In this document: positions 7,457 through 15,535 of the stretch, one piece after another
How positions within the stretch are numbered: the first letter of the stretch is position 1
Layout of the letters: every line of letters begins with the position of its first letter
Source of the DNA: an uncultured Flavobacteriales bacterium
Lineage (GTDB): Bacteria > Bacteroidota > Bacteroidia > Flavobacteriales > Schleiferiaceae
NCBI GenBank assembly: GCA_950073045.1
Contig: CATMQD010000009.1
Location: 1-34,546 of the forward strand
Direction of reading: 5' to 3'
Length of the DNA stretch: 34,546 bases
Notes under the pieces: generated by a model
Database searches by the model: none
What the model was told of the DNA's origin: nothing
The model's input: the letters and a program-made list of their open reading frames with translations, nothing else
Program-made: the position numbers and the translations under genes

Positions 7457-9760
7457 TTAAAATTTAATATTTAGGGTAAAGGCGGGTACGATGCTTCCTA
7501 TCAATGCGGTTTGTACCGCTTCGGTTTGTTTGGGATTGTCAGCATTTTGGCGCACTTGAATGCTGAAAGGGTTCTGACGAGCATATAGGTTGTAGATGGA
7601 GAAGTTATAGCTGTAGTCCCACTTGCGGCCTGGCTTCTTCTTGCCATCTAAGGTTAAGGACAAGTCCAGTCGGTGAGAGTCGGGAAGTCGGTAACCATTT
7701 TTTTCATCGTAAACCGGAACCACCACCCCGTTAAATTCATAAGAAGAAGTAGGCAGGCTTATTGGTGCTCCAGTAGAATAGGTCCAGGCTGCGGCCAATT
7801 GTAAGCGGGGCTTTAGCTGGTATGATGAAACAATATTGATAGCATGCGGGCGATCTTGATAGGGTAGATAAGATTTGCCATTATTTATTCCTGCTATAGT
7901 ACGCTCCGTGCGTGAAAGGGTATAGCTGATCCAACCGGTCAGTTTTCCGTCCGTTTTCTTTAGCATCAATTCCAATCCGTAAGCCTGGCCAAACCCCGAA
8001 AGGACTTCGTTTTCCAAATGTTTATTGAGAATGAGATTTGCATTGTCTTTGAAGTCTATTTGATTTTGCATGTACTTGTAGTAAACTTCAGCAGAAGCTT
8101 CATAGCTATTGTTATGAAAGTTTTGGAAGTAGCCTAGGGCGATTTGATCCGCAATTTGAGGCTTAATATCTAGCGGTGGTCCGGTGGTAGAGTTAGAAGC
8201 CAGTTGCAAATATTGCATCATTCGGTTGTATGACATTTTAATGGAACTGGAAGTGCCCAACATATGACGCATGCTTAGCCTTGGTTCAAAGCCCCCTTGC
8301 GTACCGTGAAATTCATTAGCATTATAATCTGTACTCGAATATGGTTCATCGGCGCCATTTTCATACTGGTTTACTCTGCCACCAATATTCTGAAACATTG
8401 AGAATCGAATACCCGCGTCAATTGTAAATTCATCGTTCACTTTGAGGGTAGAGCTCAGATAGGCCGCTGTTTCAAGGGCTCGCTGTGTTTCTAATTCAAA
8501 AGAGACATCAGATTCTGGGCCGCTAATGTTGATGGCTCCAGGGTTTATGTTGTAATAGGTAGAAGCAGCCCCCATCTTAAAGCTTAATTTTGAGCTCGAC
8601 AAATAGGTGAAATCAGCTTTTAAGGTTTCATTATTGATTCGGGCTTTCCATTCAAGCTGAGAATTTCCTGTAGAATTCACTCCTAAAGTGTAGTTGTAGT
8701 CGCTGTAGAGCGCAGAAACATCAGCAAATAACTTTTTCGAAAAGGCGTGTTTCCAATTGGCAGTGGCGGTGCGGTTGCCCCAGTTCCAACTCAGTTGCTC
8801 CTTGTTTTTTAAAACGTCATCTCCGTAATATCCCGAAAAGGTGAGAACATCTTTTTCGCCCAGCCTGAAATTCAATCTTCCATTGAGATCGTAGAAATAC
8901 ATCACACTGTTTTTCAAATCTTCCCTCGAACTCATGCGGGTAAACACATCTGCGTAAGTTCTGCGTCCTGCCAACAAAAACGAGCTTTGCCCTTTTTTAA
9001 TTGGGCCTTCCAAACTCAATCTGCTGGCTATAAGTCCTAAGCCAGCATTGCCAGTAAATTCTTCAGTATTGCCATTTTTCTGTCTGATGTCTAAAAGTGA
9101 AGCCGACCTTCCACCGTATTGAGCTGGAACCCCACCTTTATAAAGCTCTACCTCCTTTATCACATCGGCATTGAAAACCGAAAAGAAGCCCATTAAATGG
9201 CTGGGGCTGTAAACTGTTGCACCATCCAGTAAAACCAGATTTTGGTCAGCCGAGCCCCCACGCACAAAATAACCCGTGGTTCCTTCGCCACCGGATTGTA
9301 CCCCTGGCAGGGCCTGAATCGCTTTCAGTACATCAACTTCCCCCATAAAAGCGGGAATTTCTTTAATGGTTTTGAGGCTCAGTACTTCACTGCTCATCTT
9401 AAAATCCTCTACATGGGCTGCTTCAAGCTGGTCAGTTACCATAACTTCGGCAAGCTGGGTAGCAGAAGGGGTGAGGGTTATATTTTGCTTTTGCTTGCCA
9501 GCCACCCTAATTTCAATAGTTTTGGTTTCATAGCCAATAAAGCTAATCTGCAATTGGTGCTTACCTGTTGGTAAACTGATGGTATAAAACCCTTGGGCGT
9601 TTGTTGTTGCTCCTATCTGGAGCGCCGGAGCATATACCGTAGCTCCAATAAGGGTTTCGGAAGTGATTGCATCAGCGATATATCCACTGAGGGTGGCCTT
9701 TTCTTCGGCTTTGGCTATTAAGACCAATAGGGTCAAGATGACGGTTAGTACTTTTTTCAT
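7457..9760 (-). CDS. TonB-dependent receptor 1 with carboxypeptidase-regulatory-like N-terminal domain
   Basis: This is an outer-membrane active transporter. The start was placed at the ATG at 9760 (767 residues) because it opens a proper signal peptide (MKKVLTVILTLLVLIAKA) and follows promoter P2; the open frame extends 34 codons further but that part overlaps the promoter. Domains in order: signal peptide; CarboxypepD_reg-like beta-sandwich (about 25-100, TLSGYIADAITSETLIGA); plug domain (IPAFMGEVDVLKAIQALPGV, then YFVRGGSADQNLVLLDGA); and a beta-barrel to the C-terminus, ending in the aromatic residue FTLNIKF. The substrate is unknown. Receptors paired with DUF4249 are a distinct group from SusC/SusD pairs; no SusD is present. 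It heads the TonB1-DUF4249-AraC operon. Confidence 0.93.
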   Translation of the reverse strand: MKKVLTVILTLLVLIAKAEEKATLSGYIADAITSETLIGATVYAPALQIGATTNAQGFYTISLPTGKHQLQISFIGYETKTIEIRVAGKQKQNITLTPSATQLAEVMVTDQLEAAHVEDFKMSSEVLSLKTIKEIPAFMGEVDVLKAIQALPGVQSGGEGTTGYFVRGGSADQNLVLLDGATVYSPSHLMGFFSVFNADVIKEVELYKGGVPAQYGGRSASLLDIRQKNGNTEEFTGNAGLGLIASRLSLEGPIKKGQSSFLLAGRRTYADVFTRMSSREDLKNSVMYFYDLNGRLNFRLGEKDVLTFSGYYGDDVLKNKEQLSWNWGNRTATANWKHAFSKKLFADVSALYSDYNYTLGVNSTGNSQLEWKARINNETLKADFTYLSSSKLSFKMGAASTYYNINPGAINISGPESDVSFELETQRALETAAYLSSTLKVNDEFTIDAGIRFSMFQNIGGRVNQYENGADEPYSSTDYNANEFHGTQGGFEPRLSMRHMLGTSSSIKMSYNRMMQYLQLASNSTTGPPLDIKPQIADQIALGYFQNFHNNSYEASAEVYYKYMQNQIDFKDNANLILNKHLENEVLSGFGQAYGLELMLKKTDGKLTGWISYTLSRTERTIAGINNGKSYLPYQDRPHAINIVSSYQLKPRLQLAAAWTYSTGAPISLPTSSYEFNGVVVPVYDEKNGYRLPDSHRLDLSLTLDGKKKPGRKWDYSYNFSIYNLYARQNPFSIQVRQNADNPKQTEAVQTALIGSIVPAFTLNIKF

Positions 9761-9819
9761 TGGATTGGTTTTGCTTGTTTTTAGGATTGTGAGTTTCGCA
9801 ATCTTCACATTTACCGGGG

Positions 9820-9874
9820 CAAAGCTATTGGTAGGCCGAGCCCTGCAAGTCCCGTATCTCACTACTTAGGTTCG
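9820..9874 (-). promoter_or_regulatory. Motif promoter P2 (TonB1-DUF4249-AraC operon)
   Basis: On the minus strand TAGCTTTG (9820-9827) is a perfect TAnnTTTG -7 element, with a TTG (9846-9848) 18 nt upstream as -33 box. GGGAC (9849-9853) lies exactly 21 nt upstream of the -7 element, and CGAAC (9870-9874) lies 21 bp further up. The same two-site layout is seen in P1 and P3. If the AraC protein of this operon binds here, the operon is autoregulated. Confidence 0.7.
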
Positions 9875-9904
9875 GGATTATAATTGAAGACCAAAATGCG
9901 TTGG

Positions 9905-10897
9905 CTACTGTGCTTTAAGGAAAGGCTGGATTTGAACTATTCGTTTCTTAAAGTTTATTCTAACCAAGCCTGTGGCCATTAAATCGTAGCCTATAAATCC
10001 ATCTACATACATATCAAAGTCACTCAAGTGCTTAAGGTCAACCGCTACCGTGGTAACTTTTTTAAGGGTCACTCCCAAATCGATTTCGCCCAGTTCCCTG
10101 ACTTCGATACCTGATGTGGAGCCGCCAGTGCTAAGTAGTTCCTGCTTGCTAAGAATGTTGGTTTGGATCTTATCCTTAAGTAAAGCGTATTTATCGAATA
10201 GCAGTATTTCAGAACCCGTATCGAAGGCTATGCGGTAGGAGCGATTGTTTATTTTGGCTTCCAATTCTATCAAATGACCCCTGTATCGAAAAGGTATTGT
10301 TATGAGGTCCTTATTCTCAGTTGCTACTTTGGCTTGCACTCTTAAACCATTTTTATCTGTTTTAAAAACGCGAAGAACCTTTCTCTGCAAATCAATTTCC
10401 ACTTCTTCCCCCTGTAGGAGAGAAACACCCAATAAGCCCAGTATCTTGACCTTTCGCTTCTCTTCAATATGACTTAGGTCCATCACATCTGCCAGCTGTC
10501 TTTTAAAACCAAGATTTCCGAGTTTTAAGTTGCGCACGGAAATGACCCTAGCAGGGTGCAGTTGGCCGTTTACCCCGCTTACCTGTCGGTTTGGATCGAC
10601 CCTACCATTTTTAAAGTATTGATCGTTTAAAACTAGACCTGGTGCTCCAGTATCAAAAATTAGGTAGCCATGTTCACCATTCACCTCAGCTTTCACTAAA
10701 ATCAACTTGCCTGCTTTGTAAAGAGGAATAGAGTGAAAAGTGCTAGAATTATTTTCGGTGTTTGCCTCTGGCCAGGATACGGCACCTCGGTAAGCAGAAC
10801 AGCTGCATAAAAGAATAAGGGTACTGAGGATTAAAGGGAATTTTAAACGGATTTTTAAGCTGGTGCTGATATTTGGTTTCTTTGCCATTGGTCTCAT
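9905..10897 (-). CDS. Two-lobed retropepsin-like aspartyl protease, lipoprotein
   Basis: This 330-residue protein carries two copies of the aspartyl protease catalytic motif: FDTGAPGLVLND in the first half and FDTGSEILLFDKYALL in the second. Each is preceded by a hydrophobic strand (GYLIFDTG, YRIAFDTG). Two DTG lobes in one chain suggest a monomeric enzyme rather than the dimer formed by single-lobe retropepsins. An N-terminal hydrophobic stretch ends in LILLCSC, a lipobox, so it is probably anchored in the periplasm or at the outer membrane. Met4 is an alternative start. It is transcribed from P1 and lies just upstream of the TonB1 operon, but the two have separate promoters. The substrate is unknown. 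Confidence 0.82.
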   Translation of the reverse strand: MRPMAKKPNISTSLKIRLKFPLILSTLILLCSCSAYRGAVSWPEANTENNSSTFHSIPLYKAGKLILVKAEVNGEHGYLIFDTGAPGLVLNDQYFKNGRVDPNRQVSGVNGQLHPARVISVRNLKLGNLGFKRQLADVMDLSHIEEKRKVKILGLLGVSLLQGEEVEIDLQRKVLRVFKTDKNGLRVQAKVATENKDLITIPFRYRGHLIELEAKINNRSYRIAFDTGSEILLFDKYALLKDKIQTNILSKQELLSTGGSTSGIEVRELGEIDLGVTLKKVTTVAVDLKHLSDFDMYVDGFIGYDLMATGLVRINFKKRIVQIQPFLKAQ

Positions 10898-10925
10898 GGT
10901 AAAACTCTTTTGTGATTTGATGAGG

Positions 10926-10980
10926 CAAAAGTGACTGGAAACCAGGGTAAAGAAGTTCGGATTTCAAGGACTCAGGTTCG
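10926..10980 (-). promoter_or_regulatory. Motif promoter P1 (aspartyl protease)
   Basis: On the minus strand CACTTTTG (10926-10933) followed by CC is preceded at exactly 21 nt by CGAAC (10955-10959), and 21 bp further up by a second CGAAC (10976-10980). The sequence between the half-sites, CTGAGTCCTTGAAATC, resembles that of P2 and P3 (TTGA-AT core). The -7 element lies about 28 bp from the start codon. The remaining DNA up to 11085 shows nothing recognisable. Confidence 0.7.
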
Positions 10981-11085
10981 AGATTATATTTCTGAACATT
11001 TTTATATCGGATTAAAAAGATGCAGGGCAAAAAAAATCCGGCCCCAGCCGAAAGGTGAAAAGCTGATGAAAAACCTTTGAACAGG

Positions 11086-11342
11086 TTAAAAGAATGCCAA
11101 GTCTTTGTAAGGCGACTTAATCCTTTTCGCCTTTTTAGCTAAGCTTACTGCAAAACCCACTGAGGTCAAAACCATCGGGATAGCGATGATGGACTCAACT
11201 GGGTTCAAATGCTCCGAAATTAAAGGGAAGAAGAAGTATTCAAGCTTTTATCAAAAAGCCAGGGTTCAATGAAGAGAGAGATGATTGTACCAACAAATAA
11301 AGCATCTCTAAGGATGATTTTGCTTGTCTTATTCATCAACAT
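11086..11342 (-). pseudogene. Frameshifted small gene for a two-TM membrane protein
   Basis: From ATG 11342 (or the in-frame ATG 11336) the minus strand encodes NKTSKIILRDALFVGT, then IISLFIEPWLFDK, and then loses frame. One frame away, the text continues KLEYFFFPLISEHLNPVE, IIAIPMVLTSVGFAV and a basic tail ending SPYKDLAFF and a stop at 11086-11088. The two halves join smoothly if one A is added in the AAAAG run at the DKxLEY junction, giving about 82 residues with two hydrophobic segments and a lysine-rich end. Either the gene is dead by a one-base deletion or the base call is wrong. The family was not recognised. No ORF finder that requires one frame would show it. Confidence 0.55.
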
Positions 11343-11374
11343 CAAAAAAAATAGGGGTATCTAGAAATACACTT

Positions 11375-11593
11375 TCAGAAACGATACCCCATATTGAATT
11401 GAATGGCGAGCTTAAGACCGAATTCACGGAAAAGGGCATTTAAAGATTGACTTAGGGAGTGGTTTTCGGGGCTTTTTTGGTGGGTAAAAACTCCCAGGTT
11501 TACATTGGTTCCGATGTAAGCCCCTTTTAAAACATCGATTTGAAAGCCGTATCCCCGTTTAAATCTAGTTGTGAATATTGATGGCGATAATCG
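11375..11593 (-). pseudogene. Fragment of an outer-membrane beta-barrel protein (C-terminal part)
   Basis: The minus strand encodes FKRGYGFQIDVLKGAYIG, TNVNLGVFTHQKS and FREFGLKLAIQFNMGYRF followed by a stop. The alternating hydrophobic pattern and the final aromatic residue are those of the last strands of a beta-barrel; the intact neighbour ends in LRIGYRF. The frame has no start codon and runs into a TAG at 11594-11596. A neighbouring frame that overlaps the end of the intact barrel gene reads DFSNNLKRAIECVSDYRHQY and would join this one if a base were added near 11557-11563. This looks like the relic of a related, tandemly placed barrel gene. Confidence 0.5.
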
Positions 11594-11626
11594 CTAACAC
11601 ATTCAATTGCCCTTTTGAGATTGTTG

Positions 11627-12193
11627 CTAAAATCTATACCCGATTCGCAAGTGCATGTTTAATTCAAATCCACTTTCGTCTTCTGAGTATCCGGCGCGCT
11701 CAGCAAAGGTGTAGCTATATCCTGCGCCAATGCCTGCTTCATAATTAAAATGGTCTCCGATATTCCTTCTAATTCCCCAGGTAGGTATAATGGCGAAGTC
11801 GCTTACCACCGGAGCATCGTCCGTATTGAACAGCGCCAACTCTGGATGATAACTCGTTTTTAAAGCAATAAAATTGCCGGAATTTCCATCAATCCTCTTT
11901 GAATTTTGGAGGCGTTTTTGGAGGTTGTAATAAAACCGAGGCTCAATAACAATAACCGGAGTAAGAATAAAGGGAGAGTCATAATTATCATAATAGGTGG
12001 TTTCCCAAATACCAAAGTCAAAACCAAGCTCTGTTCTTAGTGCAATGCTATTTGATAGTTTAACTTCATTATAGGCCCAAAGCCCTAGAACCCCGGCTTG
12101 CACTCCAAATGTTGATTTTTCTACACTGGCGTTTTGAGACTTGGCGATTAATGATAGTCCGCACAAAGTCAAGATGAATGCTACTTTTTTCAT
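11627..12193 (-). CDS. Outer-membrane beta-barrel protein
   Basis: This is a 188-residue protein with a signal peptide (MKKVAFILTLCGLSLIAKSQ) and alternating amphipathic strands: FGVQAGVLGLWAYNEVKL, then IALRTELGFDFG, then PTWGIRRNIGDHFNYEAGIG, ending in MHLRIGYRF. The terminal Phe fits recognition by the BAM machinery. No enzymatic motif is present; a structural or porin-like role is possible but not shown. It stands alone, under motif promoter P4, with a fragment of a similar barrel directly downstream. Confidence 0.75.
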   Translation of the reverse strand: MKKVAFILTLCGLSLIAKSQNASVEKSTFGVQAGVLGLWAYNEVKLSNSIALRTELGFDFGIWETTYYDNYDSPFILTPVIVIEPRFYYNLQKRLQNSKRIDGNSGNFIALKTSYHPELALFNTDDAPVVSDFAIIPTWGIRRNIGDHFNYEAGIGAGYSYTFAERAGYSEDESGFELNMHLRIGYRF

Positions 12194-12297
12194 AGTTTTT
12201 TCTTTTAAGTTTTAATTTTTACAAAGCGTCTCCCGCTATTATCTTTTTTGCTTGGGAGAATAGGTTTTCCCTAGGCGGCCTTGTTAAGATTATGGGT

Positions 12298-12352
12298 CAA
12301 AAGTGAAGTGAATAGAATGGTGAGTCGTACGGAATTGTAATTCCGTTCTTAT
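12298..12352 (-). promoter_or_regulatory. Motif promoter P4 with an 18-bp palindrome (beta-barrel gene)
   Basis: On the minus strand CACTTTTG (12298-12305) is preceded at exactly 21 nt by CGTAC (12327-12331). The half-site overlaps a perfect palindrome, ACGGAATTGTAATTCCGT (12329-12346; 8-bp arms, 2-bp centre), which the other five promoters lack. The -7 element lies about 105 bp upstream of the start codon, so the transcript would have a longer leader than the others. Part of the gene-free gap 12194-12554. Confidence 0.55.
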
Positions 12353-12415
12353 ATAGAGCTATGTATCTCATTGGATTGGCTAAAGCATGATTAGATTTCA
12401 ATCCTAGCTTAGCTC

Positions 12416-12538
12416 TCATCCCTTTGATTTTCTAAAAAATCTATTGAATGCCGTTTTCGAGCCAAAGGAGCCTTCCTAAGCCAGCGTTATTGAAATAGCT
12501 GATTTAGACTGAAATGATTTGAAGAGATCTTCGATATT
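12416..12538 (-). pseudogene. Remnant of an AraC-family HTH regulator gene
   Basis: Within the gap between TonB receptor 2 and the barrel gene, one minus-strand frame reads SAISITLA, stop, EGSFGSKTAFNRFFRKSKG, stop. This is the second helix-turn-helix of an AraC-type domain; compare ITLLGLAYDSGFNSKTVFN in the regulator at 4670-6664. Two in-frame stops and the lack of any upstream domain show that the gene is dead. It sits directly after a TonB receptor gene, so it may be what is left of a regulator arranged like the one behind TonB receptor 1. Confidence 0.6.
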
Positions 12539-12545
12539 TCACCGC

Positions 12546-12567
12546 GGTCTATTTTCAGAAATAGACC
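12546..12567. repeat. Perfect 9-bp inverted repeat over the stop codon of TonB receptor 2
   Basis: GGTCTATTT (12546-12554) and AAATAGACC (12559-12567) flank the 4-base loop TCAG, which contains the stop codon of the minus-strand gene. No T-run follows on the minus strand, so it is not a standard intrinsic terminator; it may stabilise the 3' end of the message. Confidence 0.5.
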
Positions 12568-15101
12568 TTATACATGAGATTGGGAAATAGTCCAATCTGT
12601 GTAACATAGCCGATATTATGAGCTTCGCTTTCATCGTAATACTCCGATATTCTTCCTTCTGCAGCGGTGATATTGGAGATAGTAAAGTAAAGCTCCTGCG
12701 TTGTTTTTAGATTATTCCACTTGTAGCTCATGGAGAGATCAATCTGATACAGGTTGTCCAGGGACGATTCAAAGGCTTTGTTGTAGTCCCAATATAGATC
12801 ATTGGCTGGATCCACATCTAGCTGGCCTTGATCATTTCTCCTAAGCGGTATTATCTTTCTTCCTCCGCCCATAAAAACTCTTAGATTAATTGTGAGCGTC
12901 TGATTATTCTTTCTTCCAAGATTAAGGAATTCTTTCCCTACTAGTATATTGGCTATATACTCGCTATTATAAGGTGTATTACGCCACCTGTTTTCCAGGG
13001 TTTTATACTCCGATTGAAAGAGCGACATATTGATCAGGAAGTAATAACTGTTGTTGAAGAATTTCTCGATACTAAGCTCCACTCCATAATTTCTTCCTTC
13101 CCCTTCATTGACAAGATTTACGTAGTTATAGTCTATTCTTTCATTAATTGTGGCGTAATAGCTACTGTCTGTGGCGACTGGCAAATCATACAACCACTGG
13201 TAATACAGTCCCAATTTTGCTTTTAGATCAGACCGAAATCGTTTCTCTATCGCAAGCGAGTAATGGTCTGCTTTGAGCAGTCCCATATGGCGGTTGGGTT
13301 CTGTAAGTGCTCCATTGTCAATTGGTACCTTGGCAAAATAGTTATGAGCACTTTCCAGGGTGCTATGCTTACCATATCCAAGTGTCAGGTTAAGGGTAGG
13401 CCTAAGCTCCCAATCCATAGCAAATCGCGGCTCTATGGTTCGGTTTTGATTGTAGAAATCATTCATCTGATGAATACCGGTAATAATTGTGAGCTTGTTG
13501 AAGGGCTGATATTTCCAGCTGATGAAATTCCTGACTGTGCTCATCTGCTCATTAAAATCAGCGAGCAATCTTGGAGTGGATACCGTATCTCTCTGCAGAC
13601 TCTGGAAATAGTCATAGTTAAAATAGGCATATTTTAATCCTACTTGTAGCTTATGCTGATTATTGATTTTGTGATGAAAGCTTATGGCACCGCGGTAGCT
13701 TGATGTAATTAAATTTCCTTCGAAAAATCTGTAAGCTGAACCCAAGGCTTGGGTAGGGGAAATGGATCTAGCTTGTACATCATCATTAATACCATCTGTG
13801 GAGTAAAGGACAGAAGTATTGAGATAGCTATTTTTGGATAGGTTGATCCAGTGATTGACACCAGTGTTAAAAAGATAAGATCTCGTAGAATGATCTTTTG
13901 AGAGCCTGTTCAGCTGAGCGATATGACCCGGCGATCCCATGGATTCTATACCCGACATATTCTCTAGATCAAATCCACTATAACCACCTAAACCAAAGAT
14001 CGAGAAAGTACCTAGCTTTTCAGAAGGCAGCGTTATTTTGAAAGCACCATCTTGAAAATTTGTAGCTCCAGTGCGGTCCAGCAAGCCGAGCATGCTCATT
14101 AAAGTAATAGTAGAGTAGCGGTAGTTGACTAGGTAGGAGCCAGCATAGCCCTTTTTTAAGGGGCCTTCTAAGGTGATGTCTGTACCTAAGATTCCCAGTC
14201 CAAACACACCTTCAAAACGTTCATTGTTTCCGGATCTTAATTTAATATCATACACGCCAGATAAGACATCACCATATTCTGCCGGAAATGCGGAGGAGTA
14301 AAAATCTGAAGTAGCCAGCAGATTATTATTAAGGGCACTAATACCTCCCGTGCCGATCCCGCTTTGATTCGCGAAATGGTTTGGGTTGCTGATTTGTACC
14401 CCTTCCAATCTCCATTGTATAAATTTCGGTGAATTACCACGAACAATAATGTCGTTGCTGCCATCTTGCGTTGTGGCTATCCCTGCGTAGTTCGACATGA
14501 TTCGGGTAGGATCGTTAAAAGGTCCTGCATATCTGTTTGATTCCTCTGGAGAAATTGATCTGGCTCTAAGCAATGCCATATCATTGATCGGAGTTCCTTT
14601 GTCCATTTGTGCGACTACGGTCACCTCACCCATTTTGGTAGAATACTCATGCAGGGTAAGGTGTAGTACCACTTCCTTAGCTGAATTCACCACAATATTT
14701 GGGATTATTTTTTCCTCATAACCGATATATGAAAGTTGCAGATTTACACGCCCGACAGGCACCTCTTCAATCCGGAAATTACCATCAATGTTTGTAGTAG
14801 CACCAATAGGAGGAGAGGAGTCTTTAATCTTTACGCTTACTCCAAACAGGGGTAATTTGCTCTCCTCATCTATTACCTGTCCACGAATGGTTTGGCTTAG
14901 AGCTTTTGATTTGTTTCCCTTTGGTTCTTGATTAGGTTTTGATGAAATGATACTAGTGTCATTTAATTCCTGGTAGTTAAGCTTGTTGTCTTTCAAAACA
15001 TTAACTAAAGAACTTCCCGGCGACAGGCATGGCCTAAGAGAAATGAAGACTAGTATCCAGAAAAATCTCGACCTTATAATCTTGTTGGATAGATTCTTCA
15101 T
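12555..15101 (-). CDS. TonB-dependent receptor 2 with carboxypeptidase-regulatory-like N-terminal domain
   Basis: The start was set at ATG 15101 (848 residues); the frame extends six codons further only by using TTG. After a signal/anchor segment (about 10-30) there is a low-complexity stretch, then a CarboxypepD_reg-like domain (about 75-160, IRGQVIDEESKLPLFGVSV, then LQLSYIGYEEKI). A plug domain follows with DIIVRGNSPKFIQWRLEGV and AFPAEYGDVLSGVYDIKLRSG, and a barrel runs to the end at LMYKVYF. The long segment between signal peptide and first domain is unusual for the class. No SusD or DUF4249 partner is adjacent. The substrate is unknown. A dead AraC remnant follows it. Confidence 0.9.
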   Translation of the reverse strand: MKNLSNKIIRSRFFWILVFISLRPCLSPGSSLVNVLKDNKLNYQELNDTSIISSKPNQEPKGNKSKALSQTIRGQVIDEESKLPLFGVSVKIKDSSPPIGATTNIDGNFRIEEVPVGRVNLQLSYIGYEEKIIPNIVVNSAKEVVLHLTLHEYSTKMGEVTVVAQMDKGTPINDMALLRARSISPEESNRYAGPFNDPTRIMSNYAGIATTQDGSNDIIVRGNSPKFIQWRLEGVQISNPNHFANQSGIGTGGISALNNNLLATSDFYSSAFPAEYGDVLSGVYDIKLRSGNNERFEGVFGLGILGTDITLEGPLKKGYAGSYLVNYRYSTITLMSMLGLLDRTGATNFQDGAFKITLPSEKLGTFSIFGLGGYSGFDLENMSGIESMGSPGHIAQLNRLSKDHSTRSYLFNTGVNHWINLSKNSYLNTSVLYSTDGINDDVQARSISPTQALGSAYRFFEGNLITSSYRGAISFHHKINNQHKLQVGLKYAYFNYDYFQSLQRDTVSTPRLLADFNEQMSTVRNFISWKYQPFNKLTIITGIHQMNDFYNQNRTIEPRFAMDWELRPTLNLTLGYGKHSTLESAHNYFAKVPIDNGALTEPNRHMGLLKADHYSLAIEKRFRSDLKAKLGLYYQWLYDLPVATDSSYYATINERIDYNYVNLVNEGEGRNYGVELSIEKFFNNSYYFLINMSLFQSEYKTLENRWRNTPYNSEYIANILVGKEFLNLGRKNNQTLTINLRVFMGGGRKIIPLRRNDQGQLDVDPANDLYWDYNKAFESSLDNLYQIDLSMSYKWNNLKTTQELYFTISNITAAEGRISEYYDESEAHNIGYVTQIGLFPNLMYKVYF

Positions 15102-15336
15102 TGGTAGCAGATTACTCAAAAGCTGGCAAATTGGATAACAACAGAACTTTTAGCCCATTAATATTGGCTAGGTCATTTGTAATATTCTCAGTACTACCAT
15201 CACAGAAATATTCTTTCCTCCAATGGAAACTCCTATTTAAAAAGGGCTGTAGGGCCAGGGTGGTGGCTGGCATGGCGTCAGTTTAAAACTGCAAGATAGC
15301 CTAAGCTTTTTATAATGGAATAGGGGCTAGAACTAT

Positions 15337-15359
15337 GCTTAGCATAGAAAGCTAAGCAC
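15337..15359. repeat. Inverted repeat, 8-bp arms and 7-base loop
   Basis: TGCTTAGC (15337-15344) and GCTAAGCA (15352-15359) flank ATAGAAA. It lies in decayed intergenic DNA and has no T-tract on either side, so no terminator is claimed. Confidence 0.5.
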
Positions 15360-15430
15360 TGCTAGTAATTGTGAATCGGGTCGATAGTAAAATGGATGGG
15401 CCTGGCATAATTACCGACTTTGAAAACGAC

Positions 15431-15507
15431 AAACACCATTGATTTCTCTAAGCTGGTGCTATATGTAGTTTCATGGCTTTAAGTTTAGCCTGGCCCGATA
15501 AGCGTCA
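15431..15507 (-). pseudogene. Degraded second copy of the S8 protease tail
   Basis: These 77 bp align without gaps to 17578-17654, with 53 identical positions by hand count. On the minus strand the frame reads DAYRARLNLK, stop, NYI, stop, HQLREINGVCRF, against DAYRANLNLKEG and QLAGDINGVYKF in the other copy. It is therefore a decayed relative of the sorting-tail region of the S8 pseudogene. Confidence 0.6.
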
Positions 15508-15535
15508 TTAACTTGCTTTCCATTCCAAAAAGGCT

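Larger units (their letters stand above)
15120..15535. other. Gene-free gap holding a hairpin and a protease-tail remnant
   Basis: No intact gene is visible in these 416 bp. The gap contains a hairpin at 15337-15359 and, at 15431-15507, a degraded copy of the 3' end of the S8 pseudogene. No motif promoter of the CGAAC-N21 type was found upstream of TonB receptor 2. Confidence 0.6.

Noticed and set aside
10749-11030. Minus-strand ORF of 93 codons upstream of the aspartyl protease
   Set aside because: It runs across promoter P1 and into the aspartyl protease gene in another frame; no protein-like pattern.
12299-12418. 39-codon minus-strand ORF following the AraC remnant (MRAKLGLK...)
   Set aside because: It covers the palindrome and the -7 element of P4, so it is better explained as promoter DNA; no known relatives.
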